Below, in pieces: positions 1-10,850 of a DNA stretch of 64,000 bases. The DNA is taken from NCBI RefSeq assembly GCF_029931775.1, contig NC_079321.1, positions 9,702,501 to 9,766,500 of the forward strand, written 5' to 3'. Every line of letters begins with the position of its first letter. The stretch's first letter is position 1. The notes under the pieces are model-generated. The model did no database searches, was not told the origin of the DNA, and saw only the letters and a program-made list of their open reading frames with translations. This stretch comes from Euleptes europaea (Eukaryota > Chordata > Lepidosauria > Squamata > Sphaerodactylidae). Position numbers and translations under genes: made by a program.

Positions 1-420
1 CCTGTAATTATGATGATCAAACACTGTGAATATTGAAGCTGTTATCTAGGTTGGTCACAATAAAAAGCAATTCTTCACTATATGGCTTTAGCTTTGCTTT
101 CCTGCCTTTCATTTGATGCTAGTAAAGTAGTTGACATAGGTTTATGTGGCTACTATCATGCCAGCCCTTTACTAATTTCAAGGAACAATTTAGGACTTCC
201 ATTAAAAAGGAGAAAGTTGGGCATCATCTCCGTTAGGGTGGGCTCAATCTCACCAGACAACATCTCCCAGAACCATTAGGTAAATATTGAACAGCATGGA
301 AGACAGAATATATGTCTCTATAGCCCCCCCCCCATATCCCAGACTCTATGGTCCCAATAGCAGCCCCCAGCATCACCTTCTAAAACCAGTTGTTCAAGTA
401 ATAACAGAACCATCAGAGCG
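1..420 (+). other. 3' end and flank of an upstream CYP2 copy
   Basis: These bases align along their length with 43,440-43,830, which lies about 800 bp beyond the stop codon of P450 copy C, and the first part also aligns with 27,105-27,175 beyond copy B. The window therefore opens in the 3' end of another P450 unit whose exons lie to the left. An AATAAA signal is present at 59-64; the equivalent place in copies B and C reads ATTAAA-like. The small ORF here is not conserved between copies and is not taken as coding. Confidence 0.75.
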
Positions 421-445
421 TAGAGCTCCCAGCACCCCTCTCAGG

Positions 446-745
446 GAAGAAGAGTTTGTTTTTATATGCCAACTTCATCTTTTAAGGCGAATCAATCCAG
501 TTTATAATCGCCTTTCCTTCCTCTTCCTACACCAAACACCTTGTGAGGTAGGTGAGGAGCTGACTAGGAAAGAGCTGTAAGTAGGCCAAGGTCACCCAGA
601 TGGCTTCATGTGTACGAGTGGGGAAACCAACGGTTCACCAGATTAGCATCCGCCGCTAATTTGGAGGAGTGGGGAATCAAACCCAGTTCTCCAGATTAGA
701 GTCCACCACTCCAAACCACCATGCTACACATTACACCATGTTACA
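446..745 (-). repeat. tRNA-type (Sauria-like) SINE
   Basis: Read on the - strand this is the repeat that recurs at 13,240, 16,545, 32,104 and 53,563. It has a tRNA-like head, a middle with 'TCCCCACTCCTCCACATG' and 'AGCTGGGTGACCTTGG' motifs, and a tail ending in TATAAAAACCAACTCTTC. The head end is diverged here. Confidence 0.7.
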
Positions 746-1061
746 CAGATCTAATGGGGAATATCCAAATCCAAATAGGTATTCAGGTTATTCGGGAAGC
801 AGCTATCTGGCTTTGCCAAGATCCCCCTTTTTCCTATTCAGCTGAAATTAAACCTGGGAAAAGCCGAAACGGCTTATTTCTGGTTTATTTTTTGTGGGAA
901 TTGGGAAGGCACAGCCCTACTCAATGGTATTGAAGGCTTCAGAAAGAATCAAGGGGTTCCACTTGCAATGTACTCAATGCAGCGTCAATTGTGGTGAAGA
1001 CCCAGAAGTGACATCAATATGTCAAGTGGCGTTCTCGGAACCCCCCCCCCCGCCCAATCTA
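746..1061. repeat. Unnamed repeat, target of the first Tc1 insertion
   Basis: This stretch aligns with 12,121-12,397. The second copy runs through the Tc1 insertion point without interruption, so it serves as an empty site. No coding potential or recognisable family was seen. Confidence 0.55.
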
Positions 1062-1346
1062 CAGTGAGGGGAAAAGGTATTTGATTCCCTGCTAAATTTG
1101 CCCGTTTGCCCTCTGACGAAGAAATTACCAGTCCATAATTTTAATGGTAGGTTTATTGTAGCTGTGAGAGACAGAATAACAACAGGCAAAACCCCAGAAA
1201 CCCAGAAGACAAAAGTCAGAGATTGATGTGCATTATAATGAGTGAAATAAGTATTTGATCCCCTATCAACCAGCCAGGTTAGGGTTAGGGTTAGGGTTCT
1301 TCTGTCGACAGAAGCAATCAATCCATCAGATTCCAAACTAGCCACT

Positions 1347-3070
1347 ATGACCAAGACCAAAGAGCTGTCCAAGGATGTCAGGGACAAGATTGTAGACCTG
1401 CACAAGGCTGGACTGGGCTACAAGACAGTTGCCAAGCAGCTTGGTGAGAAGGTGACAACCCTAACCCTAACTGTCAACCTCCCTCGGTCTGGGGCTCCAT
1501 GCAAGATCTCATCTCGTGGAGTTGCAATGATCATGAGAACGGTGATGAAGCAGCCCAGAACTACACGGGGGGAACTTGTGAATGATCTCAGGGCAGCTGG
1601 GACCATAGTCACCATGAAAACAGTTGGTAACACACTACGCCGTGAAGGACTGAGATCTTGCAGAGCCCGCAAGGTCCCCTTGCTCAAGACAGCACATGTA
1701 CAGGCCCGTCTGCAGTTTGCCAATGCACATCTGAATGACCCAGAGGAGAATTGGGTGAAAGTGTTGTGGTCAGATGAGACCAAAATTGAGCTCTTTGGCA
1801 TCAACTCAACTCGCCATGTTTGGAGGAGGAGGAATGCTGCCTATGACCCCCAAAACACCATCCCCACCGTCAAACATGGAGGGGGACATATTATGCTTTG
1901 GGGGTGTTGTCCTGCAACCCCCGGAGCCCCGGGAGTCGCCGGACTCGGCGGGGCGCCCCCACCCACCCCGCCGGGAGAAGAACCGGGGGAGGGGGTGCCC
2001 GGGAGGCCGCCGCGAGGGGCGGCAGGGGTTGGGGCGGCAGCGGAGCGGGCAGGCGGCGGGGGGAGAGGAGAGACACGGGGGACGCGGCCCCGCCCAGGCA
2101 GAGACTCACCGGGCTCCCCGCTCTCCTCTTCAGGCGGCCCCGTGCCACGCCGGGGGACAGACGGGCCAGGAGGCGGCAGCAGCGGCGGAGACGGAGAGGG
2201 GCGGCGGCGTGGAGGCGGCCCCGGGGTCGAGCGGGACAGGCGGAGGTCAGCGAGCCAGCTGATGAGCGGCCGCGCCCGCCAAGGGAAAGGGCGGGGACGC
2301 GGAGCCCCGGGAAGGGGCGGGGTGGAGCTAGAGGGAGAAGGCACTGAGGGACGACAGCTGGGGAAGGGTGGGGGAAACGGAGGCTGGGAAGGGTGGAGGG
2401 AGGCACCGGTGGGAAGAGGAGATAAGGGTGGAGGAAGTGGAGGCCGGGGAGGAGCACAGAGAGGCAAGAGGATTGACTGAGCAGGCGGCACAGTGATCCT
2501 GGCTTCGTCTGGAGGGGAGTCCAGCTCAGACTCGCCCTCAGAATGGTCTGAGGCCGAGGAAACTCCTCCAAGCCAAACTCCTCCTCTCCCGGTGGTAGGC
2601 GTCCCACAACCTGAGGGAGCAGAAACCCCCACAGGTGTTTTTCTGCTAAGGGGACAGGACACCTTCACCGCATCGAAGGGATGATGGACGGGACCATCTA
2701 TCGTCAAATCTTGGGTGAGCACCTCCTTCCCTCAGCCAGGGCATTGAAAATGGGTCGAGGATAGGTATTCCAGCATGACAATGACCCAAAACACACGGCC
2801 AAGGCAACAAAGGAGGGGCTCAAGAAGAAGCACATTAAGGTCCTGGAGTGGCCTAGCCAGTCTCCAGACCTTAATCCCATCGAAAATCTGTGGAGGGAGC
2901 TGAAGGTTCGAGTAGCTACACATCAGCCTCGAAATCTTACTGACTTGGAGGATCTGCAAAGAGGAGTGGGACAAAATACCTTCTGAGATGTGTGCAAACC
3001 TGGTGGCCACCTACAAGAAACGTCTGACCTCTGTAATTGCCAACAAGAGTTTTGCACCAAGTACTAAGTC
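1347..3070 (+). pseudogene. Tc1 transposase pseudogene, split by an insertion
   Basis: The reading frame opens [14 protein letters not shown], typical of vertebrate Tc1 transposases. It then has a shortened DNA-binding region where CCCTAA repeats encode TLTLT just before [10 protein letters not shown], the first catalytic aspartate in SDETK, and [10 protein letters not shown]. The frame is interrupted after about 1908 by GC-rich DNA and resumes at 2634. The second half has a stop at the tryptophan of RGWVFQ, then HDNDPKH (second Asp) and NPIENLW (Glu). The family normally makes about 340 residues and acts in the nucleus, cutting at the element ends. Confidence 0.85.
1909..2633. other. CpG-rich insertion of unknown origin
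   Basis: This 725-bp block is very rich in G, C and CpG, unlike the surrounding DNA. GGTGTT lies on both sides (1903-1908 and 2634-2639), which fits a short target duplication. The last ~140 bp read as an open acidic, serine- and proline-rich peptide including ESSSDSPSEWSEAEETPP. Long ORFs on both strands elsewhere in the block are expected from its base composition. It could be a host CpG island with part of a first exon, or the 5' end of an unrecognised retroelement. I do not recognise the peptide. Confidence 0.6.
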
Positions 3071-3283
3071 ATCTTTTGCAAAGGGATCAAATACTTATTT
3101 CACTCATTATAATGCACATCAATCTCTGACTTTTGTCTTCTGGGTTTCTGGGGGTTTTCCTGTTGTTATTCTGTCTCTCACAGCTACAATAGACCTACCA
3201 TTAAAATTATGGACTGGTCATTTCTTCATCAGAGGGCAAACGGGCAAATTCAGCAGGGGATCAAATACTTTTTTCCCTCACTG

Positions 3284-4205
3284 TATGTTGCCATGTTGAA
3301 CAGCACAGATTTCACCAGTATCTTTTCTCAACCTCCTGCTACTTCCCTGAGAAGGGCTGGCAACCCTATGAAAGCCCACAAAATGAAATCTGGTGGCAGT
3401 CTACAACAGTGTGTCCGAGTGTGTTGAAAAACTATTGCTTGCTTTAGATTCACAGTATCTAGGACTTTACATTTCTCTCGTAAGTAACAATTGACATATT
3501 TATGATCTATATATAAGGGACCACTATTCATGAAGGACAGTACCTCTAACCCCCAGCAGGTTCATTGTCCTGAGCATGGAGGAATCTTTATAGAAGACAG
3601 TTCCCAACATTCTACCCCAGAGCAGGGTGTCCAGGAAACAGAACCAGAATACAGCTGTGTGGATGAGTTCATCCAGAAATGAAGTTCCCACTGACACCAA
3701 TGGAAACAACCACTGATCTGATTTCTTAATATTGCCTTTTGTTACAATATTAAACTCGAGTCAAGTATTTGTCATGAATCCTGAACCAAATCCAACTCAC
3801 TTTCACTCTCTCATACCTTCCATGTTATTAGGGGGTAAGATTATATTTTGAGAAATGATAGAATTATGACCACGACCCTGTCATCCTCCACCATGGTGCA
3901 CAGTACTCCGTCACATCATTCCAAGCGCACCAGGCTCTTTGCACAGTTCCAATGAAATCAAGACAAACCACACCCACACTACTTGTGGAAGTTGTCAGCC
4001 TAAGGGGCGAGTGAAAAAAACTAAACCTTTGTGGCTAGGTCTGTTTAGGAAAACTTGAAAAAGATTTGCATCTATCTTGCAACCAGAAAGCTTGCAGACT
4101 TAACAAAACCATTACTCTTTTGAACCCTACTGAAACCATTAAGTTTTTCTACTTCTTAAGAAACGATATTTCTGTCGAAGCATAAACAGTCATTTTATTC
4201 ACATA
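3284..4205. other. Duplicated inter-gene flank without genes
   Basis: Parts of this stretch (about 3,590-3,670 and 4,080-4,170) align with 43,810-43,850 and 44,780-44,860 downstream of copy C. It is a decayed spacer of the P450 tandem unit. No gene, RNA or clear mobile element was seen. Confidence 0.5.
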
Positions 4206-4545
4206 TTCAACCATTGCTCCACCAGCTGCACTGGCTCCAGGTGGAGTACCGGATCAGGTTCAAAATGTTGGCATTAACTTTTAAAGCCCTAAATGTTCTG
4301 AGACTACTGTATCTGCAGGACTTCCTCTCCAGGTATGCCCTCCAAGAAGTGTTATGCTCAATGAATAACAACTTACTGGTAGTCCCCGGCTTGAGAAATA
4401 TCTAACTGTCCTCAGCCATGGCCTTTTCGGTGCTGGTGCTGGCCTGGTGGAACTCTCCATCCAGTGAGACCTGGGCCCTGCAGGATTTGGTACACTTCCA
4501 CAAGGCCTGTATAAGACTGAGATGTTCTGCCAGGCCTATGGTTGA
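4206..4545 (+). repeat. L2/CR1-type LINE fragment (ORF2 3' part)
   Basis: The peptide LHWLQVEYRIRFKMLALTFK is the usual signature near the C-terminus of L2-like LINE reverse transcriptase proteins. The fragment is 5'-truncated, holds stops, and is cut by the MITE at 4556. Confidence 0.7.
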
Positions 4546-4555
4546 GGGCAGCAAC

Positions 4556-4759
4556 TAGGGTTGCCAAGTCCCTCTTCACCACCAGCAGGGGTTTTTTGGA
4601 GTGGAGCCTGAGGAGGGTGGGATTTGGGAAGGGACTTCAATGCCATAGAGTCCAATGGCCAAAGCGGCCATTTTCTCCAGGTGAACTGATCTCTATCAGC
4701 TGTAGATCAGTTGTAATAGCAGGATATCTCCAGCTAGTACCTGGAGGTTGGCAACCCTA
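4556..4759. mobile_element. hAT MITE (TAGGGTTGCC family)
   Basis: It opens TAGGGTTGCCAAG and closes TTGGCAACCCTA. The flanking 8-mers GCAGCAAC and GCACCAAT look like a worn 8-bp target duplication. The interior matches other copies in the window ('GAGATCAGTTGTAATAGCAG'). Confidence 0.8.
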
Positions 4760-4811
4760 GCACCAATGGTTTCCATCGTAGCTGGTCTCCCTTTCCCTAC
4801 CTTATTTGTTA

Positions 4812-6400
4812 CTAGCTGTACCCGGCCACGCGTTGCTGTGGCCCAGTCTGGTTAAATGGAAAAGAAAGAAAAGAGAAAGCGCACATTTCTAATATGTTTA
4901 ATTTCACAATGCTTGTGGGTATACAATATTTTTTGTTGTTCCATTGTCTGTGCAGATATAGAGATTGTCTGGTTTGCCAACTCTAGAACACGCAACATAT
5001 AATTGTCCATGTGAGAAGCAATCCGTGTCTAGATCTAAACCGCACAATTCTAAAGATTGGCCCTGAGCTTTGTTGATGGTGATTGCAAATGCCAATCAAA
5101 TTGGGAATTGGGAATTTAATCTTAAATTAAAATGGCATATCCGTTGGAATCATAGGAATGCGAGGAATGAGGACATCTTCACCTTTGAAAGGTCCTGTCA
5201 AGATTGTTGCTTCTACGACGTTGCTCATGAATTTTTGTACTGCAAGCCACGTGCTGTTGCAAAGCTTTAGCTGGTTGATATTTCGCAACATGATAATTGG
5301 CACGCCGATTTTCAGTTGCAGTACGTGCGGTGGCATCCCTGGCAGATCGAGTGAATTCAAAAATTCTGTTGGATAATTAACCGTTTCATCTGCTTCCACA
5401 ACAGTGTCGACGGACTTGTATGTGACTGCCTCGCTTTGAATGTGAGACTGAATAGTATTGTGAAGTTCATAGACGTCTTTGTTCTTGGCCGCAAGAATAG
5501 CTCGTTCACTCAGCCAATTGTGATTCTTATAATTGGTTTGAATATTGGGAAATACTTTTTCAACCAATTCTTCTTTTGACGTCACTAAATTGCAGAAGTT
5601 ATGAGGCAATGAAATTCGTCCTGAGGTCAGATCAACCGGTACCTTTCCGTTCCCAATTTCCAGCAATTGATGTGAGAATATCTCAGCTGATCGATCGTTT
5701 TGCAGCTGGACACGCATATTTGTAGTTAATTTTAACGTCTTCACGTGTTGCCACAAAGTAGAGTATTTCAGGCAAGCATTTATTTCGTCTGCTGGTGTCG
5801 ATCGAGGTATTACAGGTAATGTTTGCCTGAAATCTCCTGCAAGCAATATTAATGCGTTCCCAAATGGTCTGATGTTTCCACGCAAATCTTGCAATGATCG
5901 ATCAAGAGCCTCGAGCGATTTCTTGTGCGCCATTGTGCATTCATCCCAAACAATAAGTTTGCATTTCTGCAATACTTTTCCCATGCCAGATGCTTTGGAA
6001 ATGTTGCATGTGGGAGTTTCAATGAATTGCATGTTCAATGGCAATTTCAAAGCAGAATGAGCAGTTCTTCCACATGGTAGCAATGTCGCAGCTATTCCGG
6101 ACGACGCAAGAGCAAAGGCTATGTCATTTTGGGATCGAATTGTTGCCAGAATCAGTCTAATTAGGAACATCTAAGAAGATAGTGTGTGTTGCTTTGACGT
6201 CCAACAGATGGTGCTGTTTTTCAAAAAAAGCATGTTTTTACCTGTCACAGGTGTGACATCTATATAATAGTAGGTAGATAAAAACACGCGCGTATTCGAA
6301 TGCAACATTGTGTCAAAATTTCAAAGCAATCGGTGAAGAATTTTCGGAGATTTAAGATTTTGAACAAACGAATATTTACATTTTTATTTATATAGAAAGA
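4812..6400 (-). mobile_element. Helitron, internally deleted
   Basis: Read on the - strand it starts TC at about 6400 (an alternative TC lies at 6396) and ends CTAG at 4815-4812. A GCCAC...GTGGC hairpin lies just inside the 3' end. The outer bases are A on the 5' side and T on the 3' side, as expected for Helitron insertion between A and T. At 1.6 kb it keeps only the helicase tail of an element that is normally several kilobases long. Confidence 0.85.
4904..6170 (-). pseudogene. Helitron RepHel helicase, C-terminal fragment
   Basis: The frame begins at FLIRLILATIRSQND, directly after where the Walker A loop of the Pif1-like helicase should be; that loop is missing. Walker B (VWDECTMAHK), the AGDFRQTLPVI motif and TTNMRVQ follow. 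The C-terminal motifs FAITINKAQGQSL and LYVACSRVG lie in another frame after a stop and a shift near 5,100-5,130. In whole elements this helicase unwinds DNA for rolling-circle transposition. This copy is dead. Confidence 0.88.
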
Positions 6401-6499
6401 TTCTGAGTTGATTTGGGTGTCCTGAATACCTTTCCTCCAGGGTGACTGCTGTCTCTTGTGCCAATGAAATGGGTGCCATTGGATTTTAGAGTTAGTTTT

Positions 6500-6642
6500 T
6501 AGAATACTGGGTTTTAACTCTTTAACTATATTTATTGTATATTGGTATAACTGTATAGTAATATGTTTTATGATGTAAGCCTCTCTGAGCCCGGCCTTGG
6601 CCAGGATAGAGTGGAATATAAACTGTAAATAAATAAACAAAT
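6500..6642 (+). repeat. L2 LINE 3' tail
   Basis: The segment 'GCCTCTCTGAGCCCGGCC' followed by AATATAAA and a (TAAA)n-like tail is the characteristic L2-type 3' end. No ORF remains. Confidence 0.7.
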
Positions 6643-6890
6643 GAAGGATTTCCTTTTACCTCCCAGCCGCCCCCAGGCGCTCACTGTTCTGTCATTCTAC
6701 CCAATATAACTAACCCATCCTGTTCTTCGGGCTAAATGAACAGGACTCAGTGTGGCAGCAAGGATCATCAGGTAACGTAAAGAACTCAAAGAGGGAGCAT
6801 GATACAGGCCATTTGAGAGCATTACAGAGTGGTGCCACTACAGGTGTTACATTTGTGCATACAGTGTCTTCAAGTCACAGCCTTCAAGTC
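6643..6890 (+). other. Shared 5' spacer of the P450 unit (A)
   Basis: It aligns with 13,167-13,240 plus 13,571-13,680 (upstream of B) and with 29,640-29,780 (upstream of C). It marks how far the duplicated unit reaches 5' of exon 1. No gene is seen. Confidence 0.55.
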
Positions 6891-7085
6891 ACCACAGCGT
6901 GCTGTAGTGGTTAAGAGCGGTGGTTTGGAGCGGTGGAGTCTGATCTGGACACCCAAGTTTGATTCCCCACTCCTCCACATGAGCGGCAGAGGCTAATCTG
7001 GTGAACTGGATTTGTTTCCCCACTCTTACGCACAAAGCCAGCTGGGTGACCTTGGGCAAGTCACAGCTCTCTAAGCCCTATTTGT
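6891..7085 (+). repeat. tRNA-type SINE, 5' half
   Basis: It carries the box A-like TAGTGGTTAAGAGCGGTGG and box B-like GTTTGATTCCCC, then the common SINE body, and stops before the tail. Confidence 0.75.
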
Positions 7086-8039
7086 ACTATGGGCATAATG
7101 TACAGAGTACAACAGGTATAATGTAATCTAACAACAGATTATGAAAAAAAATGAACAAAGAATCTAAACATTCTGCTGTCATTTCAATCATTTTTGTAAC
7201 CACCCCAAACAGACCTTAATTTTCTCCTTTTTTCTGCTTAGATTATTATCAGAAATTAAATGGCACTGTGAATGGTGATGTTGTGAAAATGATGATGCCT
7301 TCTCCTATTTGTTTAAAGTTTGGCAGGCAGGAGGATTACTTGGATACAGCGTTATCAGTCACTCAGAATTTTATCCTAGGTGGATAGGGAATGGGGGAGT
7401 TACAGCCAGAAATAAGCTGCCCAAATTTGAAATCTTTTTAAATAAATGAAGAGTGGTTACATTCAAATAAACCTACAATGAGCCACTTTTTAAATTCTTT
7501 TTACTTCTGTGTGACTCAACTCACACTACCGAAAATGCAACCCTGATATCTAGACAGGTTGGAACGGGGCAATTGCCTTACATTTATTTCAAAATACCTG
7601 TGATCTATTCAATGAAAAAACATTTCAGAAAGTCAACTTCCACTTATGGAAATTTCGCACTTGCTATAAGTTCAGTAGGTCAGTAGGTTACCCCCCTATT
7701 CACTGGCAACACTAGACTTTGGAGCCGGTAGATCATTAACTAGCTTAGCCTTCCAGATAATATTGTACTGAACCTTTGGTCCAGAGAGTTTATCAAGCTT
7801 TTATTTGATGGATTAGAGTCCACGACTTCAAATTCAGGGCTATTATAGATGAAACACACAGAAATTTGGGGACTGTTTCTCATAAAATGCATGGGTTGGA
7901 TTACTTGTGAGAGCTGATACAGGGCCATGTCAATGTGAGCAATATCTGGTGCTCATTTCAGTAGGCGGAAAATGCCCTTGATCTAACTCTATTACAAATC
8001 TCTCTGCAACCACTTCAGGCAACTTCCCGTGATCACGAA
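7086..8039 (+). promoter_or_regulatory. 5' flank of CYP2 copy A
   Basis: This ~950-bp stretch is conserved upstream of all three exon 1 copies (compare 15,040-15,970 and 30,070-31,060). The conservation runs up to TGATCAC(A/G)AA just before the ATG. It should hold the ancestral promoter. No TATA box is evident near the start. Confidence 0.45.
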
Positions 8040-8379
8040 ATGGATTGGATGGATCCTACATCCATGTTGTTCCTCTTTGCCCTTACGCTTGCATACCTTT
8101 GGATAATGAGCAACTTCTGGAATAGCAGAAGCCAAAAGTTTCCACCAGGACCAAAACAACTACCGCTCATTGGAAACCTCCACCAAATGGACCTGAAGAG
8201 GCCTCACGTGACCATGCTAAAGGTATCTTTCTTGTTTGATATGTTCTAGATCCCTGTCTCGTGTAGTTGTCATAGGAGAGAGTGACCTTAACCTTCTCTA
8301 TTCCAAATGCAGCTATTAAAGCTCAGACAAATATATATCACAGAACTTGCTTACACAATATTAAAATGTACTTGATATA

Positions 8380-8588
8380 TAGGGTTGCCAACCTCCAGGT
8401 AGTAGCAGAAAATCTCATGTTATTACCACTGATCTCCTGCCGATAGAGATCAGTTCACCTGGAGAAATTGGCGTCTTTGGCAATTGGACTCTATAGCATT
8501 GAAGTCCCTCCCCTCCCCAAACCCCGCCCTCCTCAGGCTCCATCCCAAAAAGCTTCTGCTGATGGCAAAGAGGGACGTGGCCACCCTA
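8380..8588. mobile_element. hAT MITE (TAGGGTTGCC family)
   Basis: It has TAGGGTTGCC and GGCCACCCTA ends and a perfect 8-bp target duplication TTGATATA (8,372-8,379 and 8,589-8,596). It lies in the remnant of intron 1 of copy A. Confidence 0.9.
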
Positions 8589-9002
8589 TTGATATATTAG
8601 TACATCTGCAGCCATTACTGCCATAAATGAACTCTGTTTAACTAAACCATTGCAATGCTAAGAAGAAAAAAATGCATAGACCTCTATCAAGTTAAACCAA
8701 ACAAAACATTCCTCAAAAAACATTCAGCCTGGAAGATAATAATCTGATCTATTCCTGGAGAATCCATAATCCAGTTAAAAAGAATTTCATAATTTATGCT
8801 TATTCTCACAGAACGTATTCAAGATTGAGTTGGTGGAGAGGACCCCATTAATAATATAAAAACATAGAAAGCTGGAAAACATAGGAATCTTTCCATTCAG
8901 CAGCCAGGCAGGGGATCCTATTGGTGTCAGCTGCTTTGGGTGCCCACTGGGGAGAAAAAAACTCAGAAGCTCAGCAGGGTCAGCCCTAGTTAGTACTTAG
9001 AT

Positions 9003-9150
9003 CTAGGGCTGTCATCCTCCAGGTAATAGCTGGAGATCCTCTGCTATTACAACTAATCTCCATCCGATAGAGATCAGTTCACCTGGAGGAAATGGTCGCT
9101 TTGGCCATTGGACTATGGCGTTGAAGTCCCTCCCTTCCCCAAACCCCATT
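9003..9150. mobile_element. hAT MITE, partial
   Basis: The body matches the other MITE copies up to 'AAACCCCAT', where the sequence jumps directly into the intron 2 remnant. This suggests a deletion that removed exon 2 ended inside this MITE. A short 5S-like piece (GGTCAGCCCTAGTTAGTACTT) precedes it. Confidence 0.7.
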
Positions 9151-9545
9151 GAATTGTGAGGAACCAGGTGCTCTTCTGCATCTTAATATACCCTGTTTCT
9201 GAACAAGGTTTTGTGGGGCAAAATATGTCCTCAAGCTCTTGTGTCACCAGAGGCAAAGTTGACTCTTGATAGTCTCCCTGGGTTCATCCCAAAATTTCCT
9301 CTATGAAAGCAAAAGAGGGCCATTAGAACTAAGCAATGACCATATATTGCAGTGACAAAAACAGGTCACCACCCACCCTTGACATTAGGCAACAGGCAGA
9401 TTCATTGCTCCCACTCTCCCATGGCCACGTAGGTTCTTGGACCCCTTGTCACAGAACATACTATCCGTGATTATGGAGGGTATTCCATTGTACAGTTACC
9501 ATGGTTGTGCATGCTGACATATAATATTATCATTTTTCTCCCCAG

Positions 9546-10145
9546 GGGTTGATGCCCATCTCTGGGAGCTGCCACAGCAGCGCCATCCTGGGAAGCAAAT
9601 GGGGCCTTCCACCGGCGTCCTACCAGCTTAAAGGCCCACACCGGCATTCTGGGAGGCTAGGGTTGCCAGGTCCCTCTTCGCCACCGGCAGGAGATTTTTG
9701 GGGTGGAGGCTGAGAAGAGTGGGGTTTGGAGGGGGAGGGACTTCAATGCCATAGAGTTCAATTGCCAAAGCGGCCATTTTTCTCCAGGTGATCTGATCTC
9801 TATCGGCTGGAGATCAGTTGAATTAGCAGAAGATCTGCTACTACCTGGCAATTGGCAACCCTACGGGAGGCATTCTGGCATCCCAGAAGGCGTTCCTGGG
9901 GCGGGCTGGTGGGGAGGAGCTGCCGTTGGGCAGCTTCCTGTCCCCTTTCACCCCGGGTACACCACTGCCAAGAACAGTGAGGCTGTGCCTGCTTTTCTCT
10001 ATGGGGCCAAAAGGCTCCGTTTGACCAAAAAAAGCCTCTAAAAGGCTTTTTTAAATTTCTGCATGCAGGGAATGGCTTAGGAGGCGGCGCAGCAGCACCT
10101 CCTCCCCGCTGTCCACGCACACTGCAGCTCAGGAATGTGGTGTAA
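9546..10145. repeat. Unknown repeat replacing exons 3-5, with a nested MITE
   Basis: It starts exactly after the old exon 3 acceptor and ends where intron 5 similarity resumes (compare 21,990-22,200). The sequence is GC-rich, and I do not recognise it. It carries a nested hAT MITE at 9,658-9,863. The small ORFs on both strands are not credible genes. Confidence 0.5.
9658..9863. mobile_element. hAT MITE (TAGGGTTGCC family)
   Basis: TAGGGTTGCCAGG and GGCAACCCTA ends are flanked by TGGGAGGC (9,650-9,657) and CGGGAGGC (9,864-9,871), an 8-bp duplication with one change. Confidence 0.88.
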
Positions 10146-10449
10146 GAGACGGAGCAAAGTCCTTCACTTCCAATATAAAGCTAGCAATTCCTCCTGGGGA
10201 AATTACCTCTGTAATCTGGAGATCAGTTGTAATTCTGGGAGAACCCCAGGTCAAACCTGGAAGTTGGCAACCCTATGATTCAAGCAAGCATTTGGGTTGG
10301 CCTAAAGGACGGCTTGCTAGAGACTCATTGGGGAATGATTATTCTTTGTTTGGGTGCCCAGACTGTGCAATATTTTCTGCTTTTATGTGAGAGGGTGTCA
10401 TATTTTTACCTTTGGAGGTTTTGTTGTGATTTTGCTTGTAAAGACTTTT

Positions 10450-10850
10450 GCAGTCATAGAGTCATAGAATCATAGAGTTGGAAGGGACCACCAGGGCCAT
10501 CAAGTCCAACCCCCTGCATAATTCAGGAAATTCACAACTACCTCCCCCCTCCACACCCCTAGTGACCAGAAGATGGCCAAGATGCCCTCCCTCTCATCAT
10601 CTAAGGTCATAGAATCAGCATTGCTGACAGATGGCCATCTAACCTCTTCTTAAAAACCTCCAGGGAAGGAGAGCTTACCACCTCCCAAGGAAGCCTGTTC
10701 CACTGAGGAACCGCTCTAACTGTTAGAAAATTCTTCCTAATGTCTAGACGGAAACTCTTTTGATTTAATTTCAACCCGTTGGTTCTGGTCCAACCTTCTT
10801 GAGCAACAGAAAACAACTCGGCACCCTCCGTCATATGTGCTGAACACATA
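10450..10850 (-). repeat. CR1 LINE 3' end
   Basis: The - strand encodes the CR1 C-terminus (KSFRLDIRKNFLTVRAV, WNRLPWEVVSSPSLEVFKKR). It ends in the repeated ATGATTCTATGA-type CR1 tail. It sits in the intron 5 remnant of copy A. Confidence 0.88.

Larger units (their letters stand above)
1062..3283 (+). mobile_element. Tc1/mariner transposon, copy 1
   Basis: The element begins CAGTGAGGGG at 1062 and ends with the inverted CCCTCACTG at 3283, and both ends are bordered by TA, the Tc1 target. Terminal repeats carry the 'GTATTTGATCCCCTGCT' motif on both sides and subterminal sequence repeats it. The paralogous site at 12,396-12,397 has a single TA and no element. The interior holds a broken transposase, three TTAGGG units at 1279-1296, two CCCTAA units at 1459-1470 and a 725-bp GC-rich insertion. 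It cannot make its own transposase. Confidence 0.93.

Noticed and set aside
1418-1804. 128-codon ORF on the - strand (and its twin at 17,410-17,796)
   Set aside because: Both are antisense shadows of the Tc1 transposase.
1841-2722. Several long ORFs on both strands in the GC-rich block
   Set aside because: Stop codons are rare in such GC-rich sequence; proline- and arginine-rich products on every frame show no conserved domain.
7740-7928. Small ORF upstream of copy A
   Set aside because: It is not conserved in the aligned flanks of copies B and C.
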